Source: Microdochium bolleyi (taxonomy: Eukaryota; Ascomycota; Sordariomycetes; Xylariales; Microdochiaceae). Taken from it: a stretch of DNA of 64,000 nt. The notes beneath the pieces were generated by a model. That model saw only the letters and a program-made list of their open reading frames with translations, made no database searches and was not told where the DNA came from. Of the stretch, positions 54,794 through 64,000 are shown one piece after another. Location of the stretch: assembly GCA_001566295.1 (NCBI GenBank), contig KQ964258.1:62001-126000 (forward strand). Reading direction: 5' to 3'. Position numbers and translations under genes: made by a program. Numbering within the stretch: the first letter of the stretch is position 1; every line of letters begins with the position of its first letter.

Positions 54794-55224
54794 ATGTCTG
54801 CCCAAGTCACCCAGGCCACCCCCACTTGCTGCGGCAAGAAGAACGGCGGCGAGTGCGTCTGCGGTAAGTTTCTCCAGCCCGGGATTCTGTCTCCGCCTCG
54901 GACCGTCGGCAGTGAAACTGATTTGATATCTTTCTCTTCTCTCCAGCCCAGCAAGCCACCTGCTCCTGCGGCAAGCAGTCCGCCCTCAACTGCACCTGCG
55001 ACAAGGCCGCCACCGAGAACGAGGTCACCGGCGCCCGCTGCTCCTGCCGTGCCCGCCCCGCCGGCCAGTGCAACTGCGACAACGCCTCGGCCGAGAACGC
55101 CCCCGTCAAGGGCTCCTCGTGCGCGTGCGGCGCCCGCCCAGCCACCTCGTGCACCTGCGAGCGCGCCAGCGGCGACGCCGGCGCGGCCAACCCCAACGAG
55201 ATCGACTTCACCACTCGCAAGTAG
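54794..55224 (+). CDS. Metallothionein-like CxC-repeat protein
   Basis: Two exons (54794-54863, 54947-55224) give 115 aa; the intron has gtaagt and ctccag ends. The protein has 16 cysteines (14%), arranged as CC at 12-13 and seven CxC pairs (21-23, 29-31, 39-41, 55-57, 65-67, 82-84, 92-94). They form four similar units: Cys pair, seven residues, Cys pair (for example CSCGKQSALNCTC and CACGARPATSCTC). The linkers between units 2-3 and 3-4 both carry AxEN motifs, so they repeat too. Aromatics are nearly absent (one Phe near the end), typical of metallothionein-like thiolate clusters. Copper or zinc binding is inferred, and the length exceeds that of classical fungal copper thioneins (about 25-50 aa). 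No signal peptide. Confidence 0.85.
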
Positions 55225-56260
55225 AGCGTCTCGCTTGTGACGGCGGCAATCTTTTCTTGCTGTTTGGGGTTTTCAGGGCGTTGAAGGGGAGAAGAAGAAG
55301 AAGCATTACGGGGGAGTTATGCATATGATTTCTATTGCGAGGCAGTGGCGTTTAAAGAGGGTGATCAGGCGGTGCATTGGCAGGCGACCATTGGAAGGCG
55401 GGCATTGAAGAGGCAGTTTTGATACCACGGGACACACGGGAAGGTTCATCAGGCGTTTTGGCATTCATACCCCAGAGTACACAATTGAACAGTTCACAAG
55501 GGACGGGTTTTAGAGTATATTGATCTTTGACACTGGGTGCGTTGTGAAGTCCCATTTCCGCCAATTCATACAATAGTAGCCCCAACTGAGCAAGAGATAG
55601 CCATGGCGAAAGCGGGGCATGGGACAAACCCATCGTGGTTGCCTTGAGTGATCTCGAACGCTTCACTTCCAGCAGTGCGCCTCACACTTACCAGCTGTCT
55701 TCACAGCCACCAAAGTTGCCCGCCCATGTCCGTGTCCACCAGCAGTATGCTTCTGACTTGTCCCCCACATGGAAAACATGCACGCCCGGAACGCCCTGCG
55801 GTCTCCGGGCGGGACCCTCTCCTCCGGCCGCCAGCATCCCGAGCACCGGGGGACCCACACGTCTTCCCCGCGCCGCCGGACGCGCGCGCGCCCTGTGAAC
55901 CCTGTGGACCCCTGGCCGGTGGTGGGACACCCAAAACATCGCGGGGTCCGTTCCGGTCGGTGTCTTATCTCTTGCCCCGACCCCGACTTACGAGCTTCAA
56001 ATTTCAATAACTCACTTGAGGCTCTTATCACGCCAGGTCACCCAGCCAGCCAGGGCACATGTAAAGCGAGCGGCTCGCCCCGGTTTCCTTTCCCTTTTTC
56101 TCCCGACTTGCTGCCACTCGCCCGCTCATAAGTATCGTGGTACCTTCCCCGATTCGCATCTTCCCCCGCGCGAGTCCACGGCCCGATTACAAGAAGCAAA
56201 AGACCGCGCCGTTCCCCCAGACAGCAGTCCCCAGAAACACAGGAAGATACCCGCCCCACG
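55225..56260. other. Intergenic region upstream of the aldehyde dehydrogenase
   Basis: 1 kb holding the CxC-repeat gene 3' UTR (AT-rich to about 55600) and the ALDH promoter and leader. Overlapping open frames in both strands at 55650-56030 are GC-driven and not called. Confidence 0.6.
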
Positions 56261-58105
56261 ATGGCAGCAACCACGGAACCGCCGACGAGTGAGCCGTACC
56301 TCATGTGGGTGGGCGGCAAGGAGCAGCCCGGCAGCGACGGGGAGCTGTAAGTCGTGATGCCCGCCTTGATATTTTGCCCCATAGCATAGGGGCCGGCCTT
56401 GGATCTTTCGATACAGGCCTCGCACCTTGCCTCGCGTCTCGCATCTCGATACCTTTGAGACGGCAACAGCAGTAGCTAAAAGATGACCCTTTTCTATCAG
56501 GATCCCCATCGAGGACCCGGCGACCGGCGAGATCTTTGCGCAGTGAGTGACCCCTTCGCTCTACACCCATTACCTTCACCCAGCAGTCCCCATTCCCTCC
56601 CAGTCTTTACTGACATCCCACATCCTCACAGCTGCCATGCCGCCTCCCCCGCCGACGTCCACCAGACCATCGCCCTCGCGCAGCACACCTTACGCACGCA
56701 CCCGTGGTGGCGCCTGCCCTCCTCGCGCCACCAGCGCGCCGACATCCTCGACGCCTGCGCAGCGCTCCTCACGACCTCCCTCCCGGCCCTGATCCCGCTC
56801 GAGGTCCGCCAGACCGGCCGGCCCATCCGCGAGATGCGCGCCCAGGTGCCCTCCCTGGTGCGCTGGTTCCGGTACTACGCCTCCCTGCTGCGGACCGAGT
56901 CCCGCCCCGTCCTCCCGACCATGGGCAAGCTGCACAACTTCCTCGACCACGTGCCCCTGGGGGTGGTCGTGCAGATCACGCCCTTCAACCACCCTCTGCT
57001 CATTGCGGTGAAGAAGATCGCCCCGGCCCTCGCGGCGGGCAACTGCGTCGTCGTCAAGCCCAGCGAGCTCACGCCCCTCACGACGCTGCTGCTCGGCCGG
57101 ATCCTGCAGCAGGCGGGCGTCCCGGACGGCGTCTTCTCCGTGCTGCCCGGCTACGGCGCGACCACGGGCAAGGAGCTCGTCTCGCACCCGCTCGTGCGCA
57201 AGGTCGACGTCACGGGCGGGACCGCCGCGGGGCGCGCGATCGGCGCGATCGCAGGCGGGAACCTCGCGAAATACACGGCCGAGCTCGGCGGCAAGGCGCC
57301 CCTGGTCGTGTTCGACCGGGCCAGCGTGGATCTCGCGGTGAATGGGATCGTGTTCGGGAGCTTCGTGGCCAGCGGACAGACGTGCATCGCATCGACGCGC
57401 ATCATTGTGCACAACAGCGTCATGGGTGAGGTGCTCGAGAAGCTGAGGGCCAAGATTGCCAGCATCACGCGGCGCATCGGGCAGCCCGGGCACGAAGGGT
57501 GCATGATGGGCCCGCTGGTCAGCGGGAGGCAGTTTGGGAACGTCCAGGCGCTCGTCGACGCCGCGGTGGCGTCGGGCAAGGTCACGGCGCTTGTCGGCGG
57601 CCGGAGGATGACGGGCACGAGCGAGCTGGACGGGTCGGATTTGGGTAAAGGGTGGTACTACGAGCCTACACTACTAGTCTCGGCAGAGAGCGCCAGCAGC
57701 GGCGGCAGTGCCATTCTAGAGACGCGCGTCTGGCGCGAGGAGGCGTTCGGCCCCGTCATCTGCGTTGTCGGCTTCGACACGGAGCAGCAGGCCGTCGAGC
57801 TGGCCAACGACAGTGAGTTTGGCCTCGGCGCCGGCATCTGGACGACAGATCTTTCCCAGGCCTTCCGTGTCGCCGAGCAGATCGACGCTGGCATCACCTG
57901 GGTCAACACGCACCACCGCAACGACCCCAGCAGTCCCTGGGGCGGCGCAAAGTCCGCCAGCGGCGTCGGCAGCGAGAACGGCATCGATGCCTACCACGCC
58001 TACACAACCATCAAGAGCACAATCATAAACTATGCCTCCACAGAAGAGTCTCTCGCGGCAGACGACTGGTTCAAAGAGGGAGACGGCAACGTTCGGTATG
58101 GCTGA
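56261..58105 (+). CDS. Aldehyde dehydrogenase (NAD(P)-dependent)
   Basis: Three exons (56261-56346, 56501-56542, 56632-58105) give 533 aa; the middle exon is only 42 nt and the joins (L-IPIEDPATGEIFA-H) restore the usual N-terminus. Core residues are intact: Asn162 in ITPFNHP stabilises the oxyanion, Glu260 in AELGGKAP and the nucleophile Cys294 in SGQTCIA. Cofactor strand VVVKPSELTPLTTL and EEAFGPVICV are also typical. The substrate range is not readable; this branch includes vanillin/salicylaldehyde-type and general aldehyde dehydrogenases. The C-terminus (SLAADDWFKEGDGNVRYG) lacks a targeting signal. Convergent with the membrane protein at 58271. Confidence 0.95.
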
Positions 58106-58270
58106 TGTTATTGTATTGATACCACCCTGAAGAATATTACTTTTACTCGGCTCAGCTGCCCCTTCATGATCTCGTTCTGGAACACAACTTGTGATACCCC
58201 AACCTCAACCCATGACAGATGCGCCGTAGTAACTTGTGCCGTGGTGCAATGCCCAGCCGCAGCGAACCAA
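58106..58270. other. Short convergent 3' gap
   Basis: 165 bp between ALDH and the four-helix membrane protein; the two 3' UTRs probably meet or overlap here. Confidence 0.6.
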
Positions 58271-59256
58271 CTAGAACGCTGTGAACGTGGGGGCCGCCAG
58301 CAATGCGGTGACAGCGCTGATGATTAGCTTGTAAACCTGCGGTGTCCACCTTGGCTGAAAGCACCAGTCCCAGTCACACCGTGCGTCAGCAACAGCCATG
58401 AGAACTCCGATACTAGGCGCCCAGAGGATCGCATATGCTAGAATGGTGAAGATGAGGACTCTGAGGAGCTGGGATAGAATGAAGCGCATGACGAGCGCCG
58501 CCGTCACCCGCCCATGTCTTTCCGGGCATCTGTCAAGAAACATGAACCACCGAAGAGGACACCACCACGGCTCAGGCAGGAAACCAATTGGCTCAATCTC
58601 ACCTGCCTGAAGGTACTTGTTCACGAGGAACAACGTGGGAAACCATGTGAGGAACAACTGGATCAAGATGGTGATAGCGGAGTCGCCGGCCAGTGGTATA
58701 GGAAAGACGAACAAGTGGACAGGATCATCATTGGAGAAGCCGTACATGGCTAGTGACATAGTTAGCGAAAATCAGAAGAGAAGAACCCATCTTACGTGCA
58801 TGCCAGTAGTGGCTGAGACATACCGGAGGCGATGCCGAAGTTGAGGAGTGCTGTAGACATGATGGAGACCATGGCAGTGTACAACAGAATAAAGCACTGG
58901 CGCGTCGTGAGGTGGGTGCTCGGCTTGAGGAACGTATAGGGGCTTCTGCGCGCGGAATGGACCGGGAAGACCACAGTGGCGGGAGCCGCATTCGGGAACG
59001 GGACTGGACCGCGGATGCCGGGCGTCGACTCTTCGTCAATAAGAGTCGGCGAAACAGAGGGAGGCGTCACTGCTGCTTCCACGTCGATCTCGGGTCCTCG
59101 GAGACTGTCGGCCACGCTGGCAGCCGCAGCTTGTGGCTTGGGCTCCTCGCTTTGGGCGCTCTGTGAGGGCTCCGGCCTTGGAGTGTTCTTGCGAGGAGCA
59201 CCCGAGGTCTTCTCCGCGGATAGCTCGGGGTTCTGCGGACTAGGTAGCTTGGCCAT
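58271..59256 (-). CDS. Four-helix fungal membrane protein, function unknown
   Basis: Two exons (59256-58824, 58749-58271) give 303 aa; the intron starts gtatgt, has gctaac and ends cactag. Residues 1-110 are disordered and Pro/Ser-rich. Four hydrophobic segments follow: QCFILLYTAMVSIMSTAL, the AITILIQLFLTWFPTLFLV region, FILSQLLRVLIFTILAYAIL and KLIISAVTALLAAPTFTAF. The loop EPWWCPLRWFMFLDRCPERHG and the late DARCDWDWCFQPRW are rich in Cys and Trp and look conserved. It may belong to the fungal DUF2456 group, but I am not sure. No function can be assigned. Confidence 0.75.
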
Positions 59257-60023
59257 TGCGGCTACTTTGGCAGAGACACTGTGCGACGGGGAAGAGCCGC
59301 CGAGTTTTTGACAGCGGAGTGGCTAGGGTGCAATGAAGCGATGCTGGAGATGGGTGGACTCATAGAAGATGAAGAGACTTGGTGGGATGTGTAGTGCGTC
59401 GTGACGATGGAACTCAAGCACTGCCCAAGTGCTTGCACTGGAATTGACAGCACATTGAAAGGCTCGTGCAGCTGTGTGCAGAAGTTACTGTTCCAACCTT
59501 GGAGGGCTGTTGGGGAAATGATGACAGGTCTTGCGGGAAGGAGCAAGGAGCAGGCAGCGTCACTGGGAAGCACGGATGGGACACTCTGTGTCTCCAGGAA
59601 GGTGCAAAGCGTTTGATCGGACTTGCCTCGGTCCCATTGCACAAGCGCCAGCTGGACTTCAAACTCTCGAATCGAGAGGATCTCGAGTGCAGCGTACAGT
59701 CGTGAGCACAATGATGAGCTGCGAAGCTGTTGGGAATTGGTTCTAGCATTTGGATATACTCGTGGAAATCGTCCGACTCGTGTGTGTTCGTTTACTCATT
59801 CATTCATATGGTATTCAAAGCCCCACGGTTCTTTGTCTTCCCAGCCCCTTCGTGTGTTCAGGTCGACAGCGTGGAGCTAATGGTAAGCACATGATGTCGT
59901 CCAATCATCGGCGTTGGTCCGTCGTGCTGTCTGTTTCGGTGCTCAGCAGACGCAAACGGTCTTCTACAGTTTGTCCATGGTGCTGCCCGCCCGAAATCAT
60001 CTTCGAGAGCCATCCAGCAAGGC
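59257..60023. other. Intergenic region upstream of the four-helix protein
   Basis: 0.77 kb with the promoter of the four-helix gene and the MFS 3' UTR. No gene seen; frames at 59262-59711 (-) and 59401-59616 (+) are unsupported. Confidence 0.6.
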
Positions 60024-61853
60024 CTACAAGATCGGCGAGTCCTCTCCCTCCTCTTCGTCTTCGTCTTCCAGCACCTCGCTACCTTCTGGGGGAAATCTTG
60101 AGCAGAGCAGGATGGCGATAGCGAGGATAGCAATGGCCTATTGCAATTGTCAGAATGTTGAGCTTGTCATGAAACATGGAGAGCACGAGTAAAGGGTGCG
60201 CCAAGCACATACCGCGTTCGCGAAGAAGGTCAGATGCGCCTTGCCAACGTCAAGCAGCGACGAGAAGATGCCACCGAAAAGCCCGAGGGTCGACACCGTC
60301 GCAAGTGATTCTACCAATGTCATGCCCTGAAGTGCATCGACCTTTCGAGACTCTGGAATCATCTCAGTAAGCACGCCCTTACTGGCGGCATACGACCCTG
60401 ACGCCAATGGAAGCAGGACGGCCACTGCTCAGGAAGCACACGGTCAGTCGCTGCATTATCTAGTGTTCACGAGCAACCGGAACGGGATCGCAGGAGGATA
60501 TAAGCGAAAAGACGTACTCAGATAGAATTGCCAGTCGTCCGTGATGAAAGCCGCACATGTTGTGATTGCAGCATCCACGAGATAGCTGTACCGCAGGAAG
60601 AAGAGGTCAAAGTGGCCGCTCTCTGCACTCGGAGCAGGGGGCGGAGGCTGAGCAGGCTCTTCCTGGGTTGCGACTGGTGGAGGAATCGGGTCAAAGTCCA
60701 AGGGCTCCGTTGGAATCACGGTCTCAGGCTCGGGTTCCGTCTCTCCAGATGGGATTGTCCTATCGAACCACTTGCGACCCCAGGAGATTATGATCGGGAA
60801 CAGGAACATGAGGAACAAGCCCCGCACAATGAGGCTCAGGGCCATGAGGCTGCTGTTACGGCTAGCATCAAAGTAGAAGACGTACATCGAGTACTGCTGT
60901 AGAAGATTGCCAACGAAGCCGGTGGCCAGCACGCCCACGAAGATGCCAACGGCGAGCAGCGGGACGCCATAGTGTGTGACTATCCTGCCATCTGCAAGCC
61001 TCAATTTCTGGGGGCGAAGAGCGCGAATGGGCTCGACAAAGGAGGCGACGAATGCATTCGACTTGTTCCTGTTCTTCTTGGCAAGTCCAGCTTCGTCCTT
61101 CCTGAGGTCTACATGGGGAACGCAGAGGGTGCAGAAGACCAGAGTGGCCGCGAGAGAGGCGGCGCCGAGGCGGAAGGGGCTTACGACCCCGAAACGGTCC
61201 GAGACGACGCCACCGGCGAGGAAGCCGACGGCGTTGCCGAGCATGCAGTAGCCCTGGAGCATGCCAAACATGTTTGTGCGCTGGGACTGCTCGACAATGT
61301 CGGCGAGGATTGTGTTGAGCACAAGGATGTAGCCCGCCGGGCCGCCGACGATGGAGATGGACTGGCCGAGCTGCATGAGGATGATGCCGAGGCCGCCGCC
61401 GATGGAGATGGCGATGGATTGGGCGGTGACGCGGAGGACGGGGAAGAAGTTCTGGAGGAGTAGGGCCTTCTTGGCGCCGAGGGTGCGCATCTGCCAACCG
61501 GTGAAGAAAAGATTGGCAATGCCGAAGAAGATGGTACACATGCACAATATGGCGTATTGGGCCGAGGAGCGGCTGCTGATGGCCTTGAGGTGGCAGCGGT
61601 CGCCGTCGCCGACGTAGGCCGGGTGTTTGGCGTAATAGTCCTCGCAGACCATCTGCTCAAAGGCGTACTGGATCGGAGTCTGGGTAAGACCGAACGAGGC
61701 CGAGATGAGGAAGCCGGCGAGGCAGATGGCAAAGGTAGGCGGGAACGATATCCAAGCTGACTTGGGCTGCTGCTCCGTAGGCTCGGGCGTCGTGGCCGTT
61801 GGCGAGGGCTTGGGCGGGTGCTCGCCCAGCAGCGGTGTTGTCTCGCCCGCCAT
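60024..61853 (-). CDS. MFS transporter, twelve-helix
   Basis: Three exons (61853-60518, 60424-60213, 60137-60024) give 553 aa. N-terminal 30 residues are polar and Pro-rich, followed by ten or more membrane helices. MFS signature parts are visible: the loop after helix 2 is WQMRTLGAKKALLLQ, the helix-5 region AGYILVLNTILADIVEQ, and NAVGFLAGGVVSDRFGVVSPF between helices 6 and 7. The central cytosolic loop has LRKDEAGLAKKNRNKSN. A Pro/Glu-rich loop at about 395-435 separates two later helices, and the C-terminus is acidic (EVLEDEDEEEGEDSPIL). Substrate unknown; the general features fit a drug/metabolite or nutrient porter. Intron 1 ends gagcag, a tandem acceptor that keeps frame either way (L-T-V-A or L-M-A). 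Confidence 0.88.
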
Positions 61854-62511
61854 GTCGTTGTCGTCGCAAGGGGTCTCTTCCGCGGTCAGAATGAGCGCAG
61901 GGAGCAATGCAAAAGACGATGTGAGCGGCAGTGACGACGTGAACAAAGAAACCCAAAACAAAAAAGAGGTGAGGTCTGGCGGTTAGGACCGGGCGGAGCC
62001 CCAGAGTGCCCTTTTTTCCTCAAAGAGGATCGCGCGGAGCAGACGCATTGGACCCTGGTTTCTTGCGCGTGGCAGCTGAGGCTCCGCGGCCTGAGGCACC
62101 CACTGCTTTTGGGGAACCCCCCGAATACGGAAGGTGCCAAGGGCCGATCCCGATAGCGGCGGGCTTACCCAGTCTCGGGCATCACCAACACTGCTCTGCG
62201 GCCTTCGACCGGCCAAACCTCCGACGGCAGGCCTTGTCAATTGCAGAGAATCACTCTTCTTGTTCAGCTACAGCTGTAAAACTGCGGCAATGCTAGAGTC
62301 CAATCATCAAGACCGTCTGCGTTCGCCGTCGTCAGCCATGCATCTGCCCTCGAAGCCTGGTATGGCAACCCCGCTGCCTGCTTACCCCCCTTGCGGTCGT
62401 TTGCCACACCACCACAGGCCTCAGCAGCCCTCCATCCAACCCTCCGACGGCACAACCTGACGTCAATTGGGCGTTCGACATCCCGGCGCCACTGCACGTC
62501 CGTGCTTAGAG
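61854..62511. other. Divergent intergenic region
   Basis: 658 bp shared by the MFS gene (minus) and the HET gene (plus). No coding sequence is seen; both promoters must lie here. Confidence 0.6.
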
Positions 62512-64000
62512 ATGGACGACATGGACCACAGCCCAGGTCCAGGCCTCACTCGTCGTTCCAGCCTACAGCTGGATGCGCGACCCATTACCAGGCCTTTGGA
62601 GGGTCGCGGCCCTGGCTACAAACAACCCGTTCCTAGGTCGGCCGACCCAAATCCAGACCTAACACGCACAGATACGTCTGATCCTCCTCGAGATGGAGCT
62701 CTGTACGCGACCTTGCGCTATCCTGAAGTCTCGTTCCGCCTCTTGCGTGTACTCCCAGGGCAGTTTGGTGACCCAATCGAGTGCGAGTTAGTCACTACGA
62801 ACCTCGGAGACGGGCCGGACTACTCCTATATTGCCATCTCGTATACTTGGGGCCTGCCCTCTGTCAGACCTCAAGCCAATGTGAATGAAGGAGACGACAA
62901 GGGCAGTGCCTCCTCAACATCAGCTGCAGCGCTGCCGACCATCACCTGCAACACTTACCATACACTGGAGATTCAGCAGAATGCCTTTGACGCATTGCAG
63001 CGAGCGCGAGAGCTGGAACATTGCCTCTTCCTCTGGATCGATGCAATCTGCATCAACCAGGCGGATGCCCGGGAACGTGCCGAACAGGTAGCCATTATGA
63101 ACCACATCTACAGGCTTGCGTATGGCGTCATAATCTGGCTCGGCCAGGAGGACGAGACGACAGTAGATGCGTTGGCATTTGCGCAGAACAAGCTCGATGC
63201 TCTAAGGCTGAGACACGAGCTCCGAGCTGCCACCGATCCCGAGGCGTCCCCTCTCCAGAAATACAGGGCGCTTCAGAACAAGTCGTATTTGTTTGACATG
63301 ATAGTTCCTGGTGAGGAGGACGATCCCGACAGAGAAACATGGACAATATATCGTGGAGGAGCGACTGCGGAGCTACTCGGGCGAGCCTACTTTGGGAGGG
63401 CATGGATCCAGCAGGAGGTGCGTCTCGCCAAGGTCGTTGAGGTTTACTGCGGGCCTTACAGGTTCAAGTGGGATCGAATATGGACGCTGGCATGGCTCAT
63501 GCTCCCGCGAGGTCCTGAGGCAGGCTGGACGAGGCAATATGTTGGTGATGAAGCAAGTAGTGCCAAGCTCAGGTCCCATATCGACGCGATTCTGGCCATT
63601 GAGCTTCACCGAACCCGCTGCGTGAAAACTTACAAGTACGACGAGGAAAGGCAAGACAACAGGCGCCACCTCTTTGACGAGCTCGACACATGCCGCAGCC
63701 TCGCGGCCACAGACCCACGCGACCAGATATACGCTATGGTCAATCTGGCCCTTGACGGAAAGGAATGGGTCGACCGGGTCGACTACGAGTGTCCCTGGCA
63801 GATCCTGTATTTGAGAATTGCCAAGCTGGCATTCGCCTACGGCTCTATGAGGATCTTGTCGAACGCTGGACGCGCGCGGCGACTTGAGTCAAGTTCGTTT
63901 ATGCCTTCGTGGATGCCCGACTTCAGAGGACAACGTGGCGCCGAGCGCGACATCCAGAAGCACCCAAGTTGGCGGGCGGACCGACTGACTGAGGGCTTCG
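62512..64000 (+). CDS. HET-domain (heterokaryon incompatibility) protein, 3' truncated
   Basis: Open from the ATG at 62512 (a second in-frame ATG at 62521) to the window end, 496 codons and one base, with no stop. Residues 1-85 are a polar leader. The HET domain follows: YIAISYTWGLP near 104-114, LFLWIDAICINQADARERAEQV near 172-193, YRLAYGVIIWLGQED, and GRAWIQQEVRLA near 295-306. These are the three conserved HET blocks, in order. HET proteins trigger cell death when genetically different hyphae fuse; a role in allorecognition is the family expectation. The C-terminal part, which may carry another domain, is outside the window. Confidence 0.9.
   Translation, partial: MDDMDHSPGPGLTRRSSLQLDARPITRPLEGRGPGYKQPVPRSADPNPDLTRTDTSDPPRDGALYATLRYPEVSFRLLRVLPGQFGDPIECELVTTNLGDGPDYSYIAISYTWGLPSVRPQANVNEGDDKGSASSTSAAALPTITCNTYHTLEIQQNAFDALQRARELEHCLFLWIDAICINQADARERAEQVAIMNHIYRLAYGVIIWLGQEDETTVDALAFAQNKLDALRLRHELRAATDPEASPLQKYRALQNKSYLFDMIVPGEEDDPDRETWTIYRGGATAELLGRAYFGRAWIQQEVRLAKVVEVYCGPYRFKWDRIWTLAWLMLPRGPEAGWTRQYVGDEASSAKLRSHIDAILAIELHRTRCVKTYKYDEERQDNRRHLFDELDTCRSLAATDPRDQIYAMVNLALDGKEWVDRVDYECPWQILYLRIAKLAFAYGSMRILSNAGRARRLESSSFMPSWMPDFRGQRGAERDIQKHPSWRADRLTEGF

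Overview
The window is nuclear DNA of a filamentous ascomycete (Pezizomycotina), most likely a Sordariomycete. The evidence is GC-rich coding sequence, short introns (about 50-150 nt) with GTNNGT donors, CTAAC/CTGAC branch sites and YAG acceptors, spacing of roughly one gene per 2.5 kb on both strands, and typical fungal families: a fungal-rhodopsin-domain (FRD) pair, an AA9 lytic polysaccharide monooxygenase, a HET-domain protein, a Met10-type sulfite reductase flavoprotein, an mpaB-like oxygenase and DUF2306. I place 25 protein genes, splicing them by hand where reading frames and splice signals agree. I see no tRNA, rRNA, CRISPR array or intact transposon.

Layout. 0.5-11.2 kb: a hypothetical three-exon gene, a DUF829/PaxU-like alpha/beta hydrolase, an amidohydrolase, a GPI-type fasciclin (FAS1) protein and a trichodiene-oxygenase-like P450. 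11.5-20.5 kb: two paralogous FRD membrane-protein genes with the same six-exon structure, both on the minus strand, flanking a divergent pair (an F-box-like gene and a DUF4396 membrane gene). Each FRD gene has an unusually long upstream gap (2.8 and 3.1 kb). 23.5-36.3 kb: a housekeeping block on the minus strand with a Trf4/Cid14 non-canonical poly(A) polymerase, an F-box/leucine-rich protein, the RCC1 Ran exchange factor and a large RBR ubiquitin ligase. 37.7-45.4 kb: secreted or ER proteins on the minus strand, namely a pectin methylesterase, an AA9 monooxygenase, an mpaB-like oxygenase and a Ser/Thr-rich surface protein. 46.3-64 kb: a nitrilase-family hydrolase, the sulfite reductase alpha subunit, a DUF2306 membrane protein, a metallothionein-like CxC-repeat protein, an aldehyde dehydrogenase, a four-helix membrane protein, an MFS transporter and the 5' part of a HET gene that runs off the window.

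How it fits together. The pectin methylesterase and the AA9 enzyme, both with signal peptides and TATA boxes, point to growth on plant cell walls. Sulfite reductase (sulfur assimilation) and the 16-cysteine protein (metal or thiol buffering) lie 3 kb apart, but nothing in the sequence shows coregulation. The hydrolase/amidohydrolase/P450 neighbours could act on small molecules, but there is no PKS, NRPS or terpene synthase core gene here, so I do not call a biosynthetic cluster. The most unusual structure is the FRD duplication, with short motifs conserved in otherwise diverged cytosolic tails. No clear new defence or mobile system was found.
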